Assembly (NCBI RefSeq): GCF_012641185.1
Contig: NZ_JAAXLK010000014.1
Span: 1 to 64,000, forward strand
Direction: 5' to 3'
Source: Levilactobacillus tujiorum
Lineage (GTDB): Bacteria > Bacillota > Bacilli > Lactobacillales > Lactobacillaceae
Length of the DNA: 64,000 nucleotides
Shown: in pieces, positions 1 through 8,266 of the stretch
Numbering within the stretch: position 1 is the stretch's first letter
Layout of the letters: every line of letters begins with the position of its first letter
Made by a program: the position numbers and the translations under genes
Notes under the pieces: model-generated
Seen by the model: only the letters and a program-made list of their open reading frames with translations
The model's database searches: none
What the model was told of the DNA's origin: nothing

Positions 1-50
1 ACCAGAGCTGAGGCTCTTTTTCTGCACTTAAAAGGTGAAAACGTAAAATT

Positions 51-85
51 CCCATCAAGCACTTGAATCATGTGTTTGATGGGGA
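51..85 (+). terminator. Terminator-like hairpin at the window edge
   Basis: CCCATCAAGCAC and GTGTTTGATGGG form a 12 bp stem with one G-T pair and a 9 base loop, followed by a short T-rich run. It probably ends a gene lying left of the window. Confidence 0.4.
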
Positions 86-137
86 TTTTGGAGTTTCTGG
101 TGAATAATTCAGGGGTAATATTATAGCAAAAAAATTT

Positions 138-338
138 ATGTACCTGAGTATAATGATTCTAATTGTTTTCTTGATTTTTAATATTGCTAAATTTTTTTCT
201 AACGAGTTCTTTTTCTATGGTTCAGGAGTAGCTCTACTGGTCGATTTGTTCATATTGCTGGTAGCAGGATTAGCCATCATTGAAACTATCCGACACTTTT
301 TAGTCAAAATTTTTTCAAAAGGGTATAGGGGAGAATAG
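138..338 (+). CDS. Hypothetical small membrane protein (66 aa)
   Basis: I do not recognise this protein. It has two hydrophobic stretches, roughly residues 1-18 and 28-50, joined by a Phe-rich linker (FFSNEFFFYGSG), and ends in a short basic tail, so it would be a two-helix membrane protein. The DNA is much richer in A+T than the genes that follow. The only purine-rich motif (AGGGG) lies more than 20 bases before the ATG, which is too far for a normal ribosome binding site, so both the start and the reality of the gene are uncertain. A terminator-like hairpin precedes it and a strong bidirectional terminator follows about 130 bases downstream. Confidence 0.4.
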   Translation: MYLSIMILIVFLIFNIAKFFSNEFFFYGSGVALLVDLFILLVAGLAIIETIRHFLVKIFSKGYRGE

Positions 339-470
339 GACGTGTAATGTATTCTGTACTTGTAATAGAAAATTCCTGGCCTGAAAAAATGTAATTTTAT
401 ATTCATACTCAATAGCTATATTTGGGGTGCTTATAAGTTAGGTGAGTCATGCCCCCAACAAAAAACCAAT

Positions 471-535
471 AAAAACGACGACCACTAATCCTTCAATGAT
501 AGTTTATCATTAAGAGATTAGTGATCGTCGTTTTT
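471..535. terminator. Bidirectional Rho-independent terminator
   Basis: A 20 bp stem with one mismatch (471-490 against 516-535) has A5 on one side and T5 on the other. The loop holds a second small palindrome, ATGATAGTTTATCAT. It can end both the rightward small gene and the leftward galM transcript. Confidence 0.85.
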
Positions 536-597
536 ATCTTTCGAGGTATAGATAAGTCTGTCTCAGACGCCTGTCTTGGGTCGGCAACTAAGTGCTT

Positions 598-1632
598 TTA
601 GTACTTCACTTCGTAAGCAATCTCGTAGGTCTGCGTCTTGCCGGCAGGAACGGAGACATCACCGAAGTTTGGATGGTGTGGGGTGTCGGATAAGGTTTGG
701 GCTTCCAACGCAACCCCCATGTAAGGTTGACCAGCACCGGTGGCTAACTTCATGTCAGAGGTGAAGGAGTTCGCGGTGAAGACCACTAAGCCATTGCGAC
801 TGGACTTGATGGTGACAGAACGATTGGATTGCGGATCGCTCAATTCGGCAATCTTATTGTCAGCGGCTGGTTCGACGTGGAACAAGTCATCGAAGCCTTT
901 TTCAGTCGTACCTTGCATGCCCCGAATGGCTTCGCCCAGGTTTTGGCCTTTACTGAAGTCAAATGGTGTGCCAGCGTTTTGAATGAAGTTCCCCGTAGGA
1001 ATCTTTTCGCTGGTAACTTCCAAGTGTTCCTTGGCGTTGATTTGCAGCGTTTGACCAGAGATTAATTGGTCATCGCTCAGGTTGAAGTAGACGTGCAGGG
1101 TAGGGTTGAAGAGGGTCAAAGCAGTTGAGTTGGCTTCGAATTTCAAGTTAACCCGATCGTTGTTGTCCAATGAGTAGATCATCTTCGCCGTCATATCACC
1201 AGGGAAGGAGTCGTCGCTTGACTTGAACGTGTGGCTCAGAATGATCTTGGCTTCGTTAGCATCGGAGTCGTCGATTTCACCGTCCCAGTTAACCGTGTTG
1301 AAGCCGTGAGGGCCACCGTGAAGCGTGGTATCCTTACCTTCGTTGGTGTCGACCGTGTAAGTCTTGCCGCCCATTTCAAAGGTACCGCCGCCTAGACGAC
1401 CGCCAATCCGGCCGATTCCCATGCAGACGTAGAACGGATTAGATAAGTAATCTTCCATTTTGTGGTAAGATAGCACCAAATTCTTGTCCCCGTCTTTGCT
1501 GGGAACGGATAAGGTATGTAGGGTTGCACCCCAGCTAAGAATGCCGAGCTTAACGCCATTCTTGTTTTCAATCGTATATTCGGTGACAGCTTGGTTTTGG
1601 TAAGTATCCCATTTCGTTGTAGCAGTTTTCAT
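598..1632 (-). CDS. galM: Aldose 1-epimerase (galactose mutarotase)
   Basis: This cytoplasmic enzyme interconverts the alpha and beta anomers of galactose and glucose and feeds the Leloir pathway. The length (344 aa) fits the family. The conserved LHGGPHGF motif lies near residue 105, the second active-site His (HVYFNL) near 180, and the catalytic Glu region (ALEAQTLSDTPHHPNF) near 305. I chose the ATG at 1632, 7 bases after GAGGA, over an upstream in-frame TTG at 1638. The gene stands alone; no galK, galT or galE is next to it. A probable CcpA site lies just upstream, which would fit sugar-dependent control. No odd features. Confidence 0.93.
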   Translation of the reverse strand: MKTATTKWDTYQNQAVTEYTIENKNGVKLGILSWGATLHTLSVPSKDGDKNLVLSYHKMEDYLSNPFYVCMGIGRIGGRLGGGTFEMGGKTYTVDTNEGKDTTLHGGPHGFNTVNWDGEIDDSDANEAKIILSHTFKSSDDSFPGDMTAKMIYSLDNNDRVNLKFEANSTALTLFNPTLHVYFNLSDDQLISGQTLQINAKEHLEVTSEKIPTGNFIQNAGTPFDFSKGQNLGEAIRGMQGTTEKGFDDLFHVEPAADNKIAELSDPQSNRSVTIKSSRNGLVVFTANSFTSDMKLATGAGQPYMGVALEAQTLSDTPHHPNFGDVSVPAGKTQTYEIAYEVKY

Positions 1633-1662
1633 GAGCAAGTCCTCGATTTCTATAAGATTAAA

Positions 1663-1677
1663 TTAAAGCGTTTTCAT
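1663..1677 (-). promoter_or_regulatory. Candidate cre (CcpA) site upstream of galM
   Basis: Read on the minus strand the site is ATGAAAACGCTTTAA, one mismatch from the cre consensus WTGNAARCGYTTWCA. It lies about 30 bases before the galM start, a usual place for catabolite repression. Confidence 0.6.
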
Positions 1678-1742
1678 TTCTGGCTCTATTCTATATTTTT
1701 ATCCGTACAATTGTCAAATATACTTGGGACTAAAATCAATAA

Positions 1743-1781
1743 TCGGGGGATAAATTCTAAATTTAAATGATCTATCCCCGA
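1743..1781. repeat. Inverted repeat without T-run
   Basis: TCGGGGGATA and TATCCCCGA pair, with one bulged G, around a 20 base AT-rich loop. It lies between the divergent galM and hydrolase genes. It could be an operator; no T-run supports a terminator. Confidence 0.4.
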
Positions 1782-1874
1782 AACGACAGTGTTTTACAGC
1801 GTAGGTTCTTTGTGCGGATAAATTTTTGACGGCGGTTGTTCACCATAATAAATATAAAGCGAACAAAATTTCAC

Positions 1875-1903
1875 TTGTACGCAATCAAAAGAACTGGCAT
1901 AAT
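1875..1903 (+). promoter_or_regulatory. Promoter of the alpha/beta hydrolase gene
   Basis: TTGTAC at 1875-1880 and CATAAT at 1898-1903 are 17 bp apart. The start codon follows 23 bases later, after AGGGGGG. Confidence 0.55.
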
Positions 1904-1926
1904 AGATTAGTTTAGGGGGGATCGCA

Positions 1927-2760
1927 TTGTCTCTTAAATGGCGTTGGTTGTCCGTGGGTTTTATCGGCGGTTGGTTGAGCTATCGGTGGTGGTGTCAGTT
2001 AGCAGTGGCCCCCCAACCGTTGGCACAACGGCGATCAGACGTGGATTATTCAAAAACGCCGACACTCTTTGTTCCTGGATGGGGTGGTCATGCGTGGACG
2101 TATAATCGGTTGTTACACTGGCTGGCGATGCAGGGGTACGGGCATAAGGTGTTGACGGTCCGGGTTGATTGGCACGGTCACCTTCATTTTAGTGGGCAAT
2201 GGCAGCCTACGGAGACGAATCCGTTAATTCAGGTGTTGTTTGATCACAGCCTGACGCGGAGTTACCAGCCGCAAATTGACTGGATTACGGCGATTCTGCG
2301 GGCGTTGAAGCAACAATACGGGGTGACAGCGTATAACGTCGTTGCCCACTCGTGGGGCGGTAGCGCGGCGATCCATAGCGTTGTCAGCGAGCAAAGGTCG
2401 GGAACGTTGCCACGCTTACACCGGATGATTTTATTGGGCGCACCGGTCGATGAAGGTCGTCCGGGTGGTGCGGTTGATCTGGCTTATCAGCGCTTGCATG
2501 CCGCGCGTCATCGCCTGCGTTCACTGGATGCGACAGTGATTAACGTCTACGGAACCTTGGCCGGTCGTCAAACGGATGGTTCCGTCCCCGTTTATCAGGT
2601 GACGGCGCTCCGCGATATCTTGCGTGGGGGGGCAGTGACCTATCACGAGGTGCACTTAGCTCGAACCAGTCACGGCCAATTGCACGCTTCGCCTAAAGTG
2701 TGGCGTTTTATCGGTGAAAGTTTGTGGGGCCAGACTAAAAAGCCGCTAACCAGAGATTAG
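1927..2760 (+). CDS. Membrane-anchored alpha/beta hydrolase (DUF915-like)
   Basis: A 277-residue lipase/esterase-like hydrolase of the type common in lactobacilli. A hydrophobic N-terminal segment (about residues 7-22) probably anchors it, so the catalytic domain would face outward. TLFVPGWGGHAWTYN near residue 50 matches the oxyanion-hole region. AHSWGGS near 140 is the nucleophile elbow with Ser142. TSHGQLH near 250 gives the likely catalytic His. The start is TTG directly after AGGGGGG. The 3' end overlaps the terminator of the convergent HAD gene. The physiological substrate cannot be told from sequence. Confidence 0.8.
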   Translation: MSLKWRWLSVGFIGGWLSYRWWCQLAVAPQPLAQRRSDVDYSKTPTLFVPGWGGHAWTYNRLLHWLAMQGYGHKVLTVRVDWHGHLHFSGQWQPTETNPLIQVLFDHSLTRSYQPQIDWITAILRALKQQYGVTAYNVVAHSWGGSAAIHSVVSEQRSGTLPRLHRMILLGAPVDEGRPGGAVDLAYQRLHAARHRLRSLDATVINVYGTLAGRQTDGSVPVYQVTALRDILRGGAVTYHEVHLARTSHGQLHASPKVWRFIGESLWGQTKKPLTRD

Positions 2761-2768
2761 TTAGCGAC
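2733..2768 (-). terminator. Terminator of the HAD gene, inside the hydrolase 3' end
   Basis: Read leftward, GTCGCTAAC and GTTAGCGGC form a stem followed by CTTTTTAG. The stem overlaps the last codons and stop of the convergent hydrolase gene, so one sequence codes for protein on one strand and ends transcription on the other. Confidence 0.7.
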
Positions 2769-2785
2769 TGAAAATTTAGTTAGCT

Positions 2786-3604
2786 TTAAACTTCACCTGC
2801 TAAAATGGCGTCGATGACGTTGAGCACACCATCATGGTTGTTATCGGTCGGGGTAATCAGGTTGGCCACGGCTTTGACGGAATCGTTGCCGTTCTGCATG
2901 GCGACGCCTAGTCCCACGTGGGCCAGCATGTCACGATCATTATCGTTATCACCGAAGGCGGCAATTTCTGCTGGGGCAATTCCCCAGGACTGAGCCAACT
3001 GCGTGAGACCGATGGCTTTGCTCATGTGCGCTGCCACGATGTCAATGCTCCCAAAGCCACTGGCCATGGCGTTGATTTGGTCGGGGAAGCGTTGATTCAA
3101 CTGAGCTGCCAGGTGTTGAATTGTCTCGTTGGGCCATTCGCCGTTGATTTTGTAGATGTCATCTTCAACTTGGGTGAGATCGTCGACGAGGACAATGTTG
3201 TTAAAAAAGTAGTCTTGTGCGGCTTCATCACTGGGATGGTCACGGCGATTAATGTAGGTCCCATGTGCGCCAGATAGGCGGAGAATCCGGGGCCGCAAAG
3301 CCTGATCAGCGAGAATGTCGCGTACAATCTGGTGAACGGTCGGGGTCGGGATTAAGTCCGCAAACAGGGTTTGATCGTGGTCCACAATCAAGCCGCCATT
3401 CTCCGCTACGAAGGTTTGAACGGCCGGCGTTGGTGCAAAGACGCGGCGTAGATGGCCGAGGTGGTTACCACTTGCGACCACGAAACGAATGCCCGCAGCT
3501 TCTAATTGCTGGAGTTGTTGAGCAAAGCGTTGCTGATTGTAGTGGCGGTTTTGATCTAGAAAAGTCCCATCGACATCAGTCGCAATCATTTTAATTCGTG
3601 TCAT
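2786..3604 (-). CDS. HAD-superfamily Cof-type phosphatase
   Basis: A 272-residue cytoplasmic phosphatase of the Cof/YidA type (HAD with C2 cap), acting on phosphorylated metabolites. Motif I, DVDGT, lies at residues 10-14 with the nucleophile and acid Asp pair. Motif II is VASGN near 44. Motif IV, GDNDNDRDML, lies near 217 and completes the Mg site. The ATG is preceded by AAGGAG at a 7 base distance. It stands alone and converges on the hydrolase gene. The substrate of these enzymes is usually broad, so I give no specific one. Confidence 0.88.
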   Translation of the reverse strand: MTRIKMIATDVDGTFLDQNRHYNQQRFAQQLQQLEAAGIRFVVASGNHLGHLRRVFAPTPAVQTFVAENGGLIVDHDQTLFADLIPTPTVHQIVRDILADQALRPRILRLSGAHGTYINRRDHPSDEAAQDYFFNNIVLVDDLTQVEDDIYKINGEWPNETIQHLAAQLNQRFPDQINAMASGFGSIDIVAAHMSKAIGLTQLAQSWGIAPAEIAAFGDNDNDRDMLAHVGLGVAMQNGNDSVKAVANLITPTDNNHDGVLNVIDAILAGEV

Positions 3605-3866
3605 ACCAAGCTCCTTAATCGTTTAATTTTTGTTAACTTTAATCATACGGGGTTCAGTTTCTGAATTCAATGTTCTAATCTTGAAGAAATATCATAAAAT
3701 GATTACGTATTACTAGTTTTTTCATTCGTAATGCTATAAACTATTAATGAATCGGTAACATAAAGGTTGAAAATGAGGGCTATAATAAATGGTTAGCGGG
3801 TAAGAATAGTAACATGTTTTTGCCCCGCGTACCTGATAGTCCAACTGGAAAGGAAGAAAGCAGAAA

Positions 3867-4250
3867 ATGACGCAAACTAACGATTTAAACCAATCCTTGG
3901 AATGGTTTTCCCAACTCCAAAAGATTATGCGGCCAGTAACAACGATTAAAACGGAGGAGATCACGATTTCTCTGGAACAATTCAACTTGTTACATGCTAT
4001 CACGACTCAGCGCGAAGAATTCACGCCGACCAAGTTTGCCGGTCAGATCGGGGTTTCTAAGTCGATGATCTCCGGTCAGATTTCACGGTTATTACGGGCT
4101 GGTTTGATTGAAAGCATTGCTTCAACGGTTGACCGTCGTCAACATAACCTTAAGTTAACGCCAGATGGTGTTAAGGCTTATACGTCTGTTCGTGGACACG
4201 TCGTTGAACGCCTTGACGGTTTGCATGCTGATATTGCCAAATTGATGTAA
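3867..4250 (+). CDS. MarR-family transcriptional regulator
   Basis: A 127-residue winged-helix protein. The recognition helix region is PTKFAGQIGVSKSMISGQISRLLRAG (about residues 51-76), and the wing contains STVDRRQHNLKLTP, where the DRR motif is typical of MarR wings. The C-terminal helix would form the dimer interface. AAGGAAG precedes the ATG. The gene stands between the HAD gene and the secreted beta-helix protein and may regulate the latter, but no operator is recognisable. Its effector is unknown. Confidence 0.85.
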   Translation: MTQTNDLNQSLEWFSQLQKIMRPVTTIKTEEITISLEQFNLLHAITTQREEFTPTKFAGQIGVSKSMISGQISRLLRAGLIESIASTVDRRQHNLKLTPDGVKAYTSVRGHVVERLDGLHADIAKLM

Positions 4251-4274
4251 CAATTTTCACTTAATTTACAATTG

Positions 4275-4403
4275 AAAAAAATCCCCTCTATGCGACTAAA
4301 ATCTTTCATTCGTGTGACAATTAGGTTAAGATGACCCAACGGTTTAAAGTCTTAGCTTATAATGAGTCTGTTGGAAGAATTTTAAAATGGAGGGGATTTT
4401 TTG
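4275..4403. repeat. Inverted repeat flanking the beta-helix promoter
   Basis: AAAAAAATCCCCTC at 4275-4288 is the reverse complement, over 13 bases, of GAGGGGATTTTTT at 4390-4402, which contains the ribosome binding site of the next gene. A TATAAT at 4358-4363 lies between the arms, so a transcript starting near 4370 would lack the left arm. The two could pair only in a longer transcript. Confidence 0.35.
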
Positions 4404-6224
4404 AAGTTGAGGATAAAAATCGGCTTGCTAACCACGGTTGCGTTGGGGGCAGCCGTCCTGGGATTGGGTGATTTCCCGGGTATGGTGCAACCAACCAACA
4501 CCATCGTTGCCCAAGCAGCGACGACGATTAACGCTAAGCATCAAGGTATGGTCGGCGATTCGCAGACCGTGAACAATGCGGCGTTACAAGATATGTTGGA
4601 CAAGTGGGATAGCGATGATTTAACGGTTCACGTTCCTAAGGGTACCTATGTATTTGATGCGGGTAACATTAAACTGCATTCAAATATTACATTCAAATTT
4701 GATAAAGGTGCAGTTTTCCGGATTACGTCAGGTAACCGGGTTAACTTCGTTTATCCTAGTCCCGAAGCAGGCTACGATGGTGGTATCAGTAACGTAAAGT
4801 GGGAAGGGGCAACGTTCCAAGGCGATAACACGTCGATGGGCCAGAGTGTCTTCACCCAAAGTGTCCACCACGCCTCCAACATCACTTTTGATAAGTGTGT
4901 CTTTGACAATGCGGAATCACCTACTGGCCACTACATTGATCTTGATGGTAGCCATGACATTAACATTACGAATTCTGTCTTTACTGGGTTTAATGGCTCC
5001 CAAGACTTCAAGGAAGCCATCCAGATTGATTACTCTAACAAAAAGGCCATGTCATACAAGAATCCAGGCGATCAGTATGATAATCTGCCAACCTACGATG
5101 TTAAGGTTAACAAGAATCAATTCTTACCAGTGTCTAAGAAATCTGGTCAAGTGAAATCCTACGCACCAAATCCAATTGGTGAGCATGCCATTTATGGCCA
5201 TGGTAAAGCAGGTATTATTCATAATGTTTACTTTACGAACAACACGGTCGTTGATCCCAAGCCATTGATGGATGACGGGGTTGCCACCATCCACTTTAAG
5301 GGTATTTCTGACTTGTGGATTACGGGGAACAAGTTTATTAACAAGCACGTATTGGGCTCCGGAAACTACATTTACCTGTACAATTCTGAACCTGACTACA
5401 ATATGAATAACCTGACTATCGAGGATAATACGTTTACTAACGTTAATCCAACTAAGCAGTATATCTTCTTAGATAGTTCCGATGCGGATAATCCGATGAC
5501 CGGAGTATCAATCATTGGGAACAAAGCGACGACGCCTAAGAAACGGGCTTCGTTTGTAAAGAGCAACTTCTCATTGAACGGTGACACGATCGATATTGCT
5601 AAGAATACCATCAAGAAGGCTAAGGCAACTAAGCCAGCGGTATCAACTCAGCGACCAATTACCAATACGACCGTTGCCCACTCGACTTCACAGAAGCTCA
5701 AAAAGCGTAAGCAGACGAATAAGTCTGAAAAGTACTATTCAGGATTAGCAACGCAGCATGCGCAACTGGCCGCAAAGTACAAGACTTACGCAATCTACAA
5801 CCATATTCGTGGTCATAAGAACTGGAATATTCTGAAGTTCAATTGGAAGAGCATTAAGAATAAGCGGGTTTACATTGATATGCGGGCTAACGCCGATACT
5901 GGTAAGTGGTACCGAATTCGGTTTGACAAGAGCACTAAGGCCCAGAAGTACTGGATTCGTAAGGGTGCTTTGAAGTTTGATACTTTCAAGAGTGAATCTT
6001 ATGATCGGACCTTTAACTTGATGAAGGTCTACCCAGTTTATACCCGACCATTCAACGATCCGCTGCTGGCCAAGCAAAGGGGAACGACGTCAGATATTAG
6101 TGAACGTCGAGTCACCATTACACACCGGGTTAAGCGAACGGATTCAAATGGTAAGGTCTCAACGTATTATCAAATGGATAATGGTCTGTGGACGCGGGCC
6201 CTGGCATTTGATTTAGATTCTTAA
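4401..6224 (+). CDS. Secreted right-handed beta-helix surface protein with SH3-like tail
   Basis: A 607-residue exported protein. A signal peptide occupies about residues 1-40, with cleavage near AQA. Residues about 45-400 have the repeated N-x-x-F/I-x-x-N-x-F pattern of a right-handed parallel beta-helix, including NITFDKCVF, DINITNSVF, LWITGNKFI, LTIEDNTFT and VSIIGNKA. This is the fold of pectate lyases and other polysaccharide-active proteins. The C-terminal third is basic and Tyr/Trp rich and resembles tandem SH3/GW-like wall-binding units. TTG is the start, after GGAGGGG. It probably binds or cuts a polysaccharide at the cell surface; the substrate is unknown. There is no LPxTG motif. 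Confidence 0.75.
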   Translation: MKLRIKIGLLTTVALGAAVLGLGDFPGMVQPTNTIVAQAATTINAKHQGMVGDSQTVNNAALQDMLDKWDSDDLTVHVPKGTYVFDAGNIKLHSNITFKFDKGAVFRITSGNRVNFVYPSPEAGYDGGISNVKWEGATFQGDNTSMGQSVFTQSVHHASNITFDKCVFDNAESPTGHYIDLDGSHDINITNSVFTGFNGSQDFKEAIQIDYSNKKAMSYKNPGDQYDNLPTYDVKVNKNQFLPVSKKSGQVKSYAPNPIGEHAIYGHGKAGIIHNVYFTNNTVVDPKPLMDDGVATIHFKGISDLWITGNKFINKHVLGSGNYIYLYNSEPDYNMNNLTIEDNTFTNVNPTKQYIFLDSSDADNPMTGVSIIGNKATTPKKRASFVKSNFSLNGDTIDIAKNTIKKAKATKPAVSTQRPITNTTVAHSTSQKLKKRKQTNKSEKYYSGLATQHAQLAAKYKTYAIYNHIRGHKNWNILKFNWKSIKNKRVYIDMRANADTGKWYRIRFDKSTKAQKYWIRKGALKFDTFKSESYDRTFNLMKVYPVYTRPFNDPLLAKQRGTTSDISERRVTITHRVKRTDSNGKVSTYYQMDNGLWTRALAFDLDS

Positions 6225-6243
6225 AAATTAAAATTACGATACT

Positions 6244-6280
6244 AAGAGTCGACTTTCCTTTCGGGGGAGTCGACTCTTTT
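6244..6280 (+). terminator. Terminator after the beta-helix gene
   Basis: AAGAGTCGACT and AGTCGACTCTT form an 11 bp perfect stem around a 13 base loop, followed by TTTT. Confidence 0.9.
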
Positions 6281-6597
6281 AGTTTTGATTAAAATCAAAG
6301 ACAGCCGCCTGGAAAAATGGTACACTGTTTCCAACATTCAAGAAAAGGGGCTTGCTAAGTGGATGAGTCTTTCATGTGGAACTCAAAAATGTAAGCCCTA
6401 ACAAATTCATAAAATTTTCATTTTTCTGTCCTGAAAAGAGTGGATTTTATTGCTAAGGTTATTGTAAGCCCGGTAGACGGGGATTGTTGCGCGGTGGTTC
6501 AGCCAGCAAGAATCTTGCGAAAGTCTTAAAAGGTGGCGTGAACTGAGGGTAATGGGTTTCATCATTGCTTATTGTGGTGTACAATGAGAAATATAAA
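6281..6597. other. Intergenic stretch with no clear gene
   Basis: I see no supported coding region here. A possible stem joins GGGCTTGC near 6348 with GTAAGCCC near 6391. TACAAT at 6580-6585 is the likely -10 of the Spx-like gene; its -35 is weak. Confidence 0.4.
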
Positions 6598-6623
6598 TTA
6601 GCACTCGAACAAAAGAGTGCTAA
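6598..6623 (+). promoter_or_regulatory. CIRCE-like HrcA operator (8 bp spacer)
   Basis: TTAGCACTC at 6598-6606 and GAGTGCTAA at 6615-6623 match both arms of CIRCE at all nine positions. The spacer is 8 bp, whereas canonical CIRCE has 9. It lies between the -10 candidate and the ribosome binding site of the Spx-like gene. Confidence 0.75.
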
Positions 6624-6667
6624 ATCAAGTACCTCATCGAAGAGAAGATAAATTGGAGGGCGATTCT

Positions 6668-7096
6668 ATGATTAAAATGTACTTTCATGCTAAGACTACT
6701 GCGGTAACGAAGGCAATGAAGTGGCTGGCTAACCACGACGCCATCTTTACTGCTCGTGATATTAAAAAACAACCATTAACTCGTGATGAAATTCTTTACA
6801 TGCTGTCCCTGACAGAAGATGGGACGGATGATCTGATTTCCACTCGTTCTAAGGCTTACAAGGCCCTACCAGAATCCGTACAGGATATGGGGATGAACGA
6901 GCTGGTCGATCTCTTACAGAAGAACCCCGGCATCCTGAAGAACCCGATTGTGGTTGACCGCAATAAGTTGGCCACCGGATTCGACTTGGAAACGATTCGG
7001 GAATTTGTGCCCGCCGCTTACCGGAAGAAGGAACTGGCTAGTTTTTTCAAGATCTTAAATGGTGGCAGCAAGAACCTGGACGTTTCACCAGCATAA
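6668..7096 (+). CDS. Spx/ArsC-family regulator lacking the CxxC motif
   Basis: A 142-residue thioredoxin-fold protein of the Spx/MgsR/ArsC family, which in Firmicutes binds the RNA polymerase alpha subunit under stress. The fold is clear: IKMYFHAKTTAVTKAMKWL at the N terminus, FTARDIKKQPLTRDEILYML, and KNPIVVDRNKLATGFD near residue 95. The N-terminal CxxC redox switch of classical Spx is absent, with HAKTTA in its place, and the usual RRP is KNP. Thiol sensing is therefore unlikely. I chose the ATG at 6668, 7 bases after GGAGGG, over an upstream ATG. A CIRCE-like operator just upstream suggests heat or misfolding control by HrcA rather than redox control. Confidence 0.8.
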   Translation: MIKMYFHAKTTAVTKAMKWLANHDAIFTARDIKKQPLTRDEILYMLSLTEDGTDDLISTRSKAYKALPESVQDMGMNELVDLLQKNPGILKNPIVVDRNKLATGFDLETIREFVPAAYRKKELASFFKILNGGSKNLDVSPA

Positions 7097-7115
7097 TTTT
7101 AAATTAAGTAAGGAA

Positions 7116-7149
7116 GGCTCTCAGTACGCAATGGTACTGGGAGCCTTTT
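7116..7149 (+). terminator. Terminator after the Spx-like gene
   Basis: GGCTCTCAGTAC and GTACTGGGAGCC pair around a 6 base loop and are followed by TTTTG. Confidence 0.85.
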
Positions 7150-7177
7150 GTTTATCAATGATCTAAGGTGATGGCGT

Positions 7178-7210
7178 AAAAAAAAGACCGCGATAATGAT
7201 CGCAGTCTTT
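7178..7210 (-). terminator. Terminator after the NlpC/P60 gene
   Basis: Read leftward, AAAGACTGCGAT and ATCGCGGTCTTT pair around CATT and are followed by a T run. Confidence 0.85.
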
Positions 7211-7218
7211 GATCGCAA

Positions 7219-7992
7219 TTAACTTAATGTTGCGGGGCGTGAATAGCCAACGGTGTGCCACCAGGAGACGTTCGTAGCCTCGGTGATGACCCCACGTAAT
7301 TGGGCGTCGATCATCTTATTGTTGCCTAAGTAGATCCCACAGTGGGTGATGTTGTTAGCGCTGGTGCCGAAGAAGATCAGGTCCCCCGGCTTGGCGTTCT
7401 TAGCGCTGACGTGTTGATAACTATTGTACTGTTCCTGAGCCGTCCGTGGTAACGTCTGGCCTAAGGCTTGATTGAAGACGTACTTGGTAAATCCAGAACA
7501 GTCGAACGCGCTGGGACCGTTAGCGCCGTAAACGTAGGGCTTGCCTAATTGCGCCTGAGCAGCCTTTAACACGGCGGCATAGTTACCCGTTGCCTTGGTT
7601 GTAGTTGTCGTGGTGTGCGCGTAGTTCTTCTTTTGCAAGTAACCGTGCCAGATCCAACCAGAGGCGGTCTTGCGGCCGTTGGTCACATAGTAGTATAAAT
7701 ACTTAACGCCGTTCTTCTTGACGATGTAGCGCTTCTGAGTGGCGTGCCAGGTGGTGTTAGGATAGTTCTTCAAGTAATGCGTCTTCTTGCCGAACGTCAT
7801 ATTTGTCGCGGTGCCACCTAAGTTGTAAGTCCAGCCGGTTGCGCTCTTACGGACGTAGGCGGTGTCTTGCATGTTGCTCGTGCTGACGATCGTGTTCGTA
7901 CTATTTGCTTGCGCGGTGGTGGTCCCCAGACTGATTGCAGGAACGATTGCGGCAGCAAAAGCGACCGCTAAACCAATTTTTTTCATCATCAT
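7219..7992 (-). CDS. Secreted NlpC/P60 peptidoglycan endopeptidase
   Basis: A wall-lytic gamma-D-glutamyl-diamino acid endopeptidase. A signal peptide covers about residues 1-30. The middle (about 45-125) holds SH3-like, Trp/Tyr-rich wall-binding segments, and a short Thr linker follows. The C-terminal NlpC/P60 domain (about 140-257) has the catalytic Cys in FDCSGF, the His in THCGIYLG and a further polar residue downstream. The start is ambiguous: ATG at 7992 is used here, while an in-frame TTG at 7998 sits nearer to AAGGGATGG. It is monocistronic, with its own terminator. It probably acts in cell separation or wall turnover. Confidence 0.9.
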   Translation of the reverse strand: MMMKKIGLAVAFAAAIVPAISLGTTTAQANSTNTIVSTSNMQDTAYVRKSATGWTYNLGGTATNMTFGKKTHYLKNYPNTTWHATQKRYIVKKNGVKYLYYYVTNGRKTASGWIWHGYLQKKNYAHTTTTTTKATGNYAAVLKAAQAQLGKPYVYGANGPSAFDCSGFTKYVFNQALGQTLPRTAQEQYNSYQHVSAKNAKPGDLIFFGTSANNITHCGIYLGNNKMIDAQLRGVITEATNVSWWHTVGYSRPATLS

Positions 7993-8266
7993 TCTCAATA
8001 TCCATCCCTTATTATGTAAAGATTGTCATCGCTTACTTTCATCATTTAAGATAGCCCTCTTTCGTTACAGCCAAGTTACACGTGAATATTATTGCGATTA
8101 CGCTTTTAGGGGATGATGTAATATTCCAATGGTTGGTCGAAAATATAATAATCGTGATGATAGTTGCCGTGGCGTGAATTCAAGCAGCTTATTGTTTACC
8201 GGTTATGGTAGACTATGAATAGTTTGAAATTTGCGTTGTAAAATATAACAAGGTGGGTGTCATTTT

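Noticed and set aside
4275-4402. Long-range inverted repeat that could hide the ribosome binding site of the beta-helix gene
   Set aside because: The likely promoter lies between the arms, so the usual transcript would not contain both. Kept only as a low-confidence repeat.
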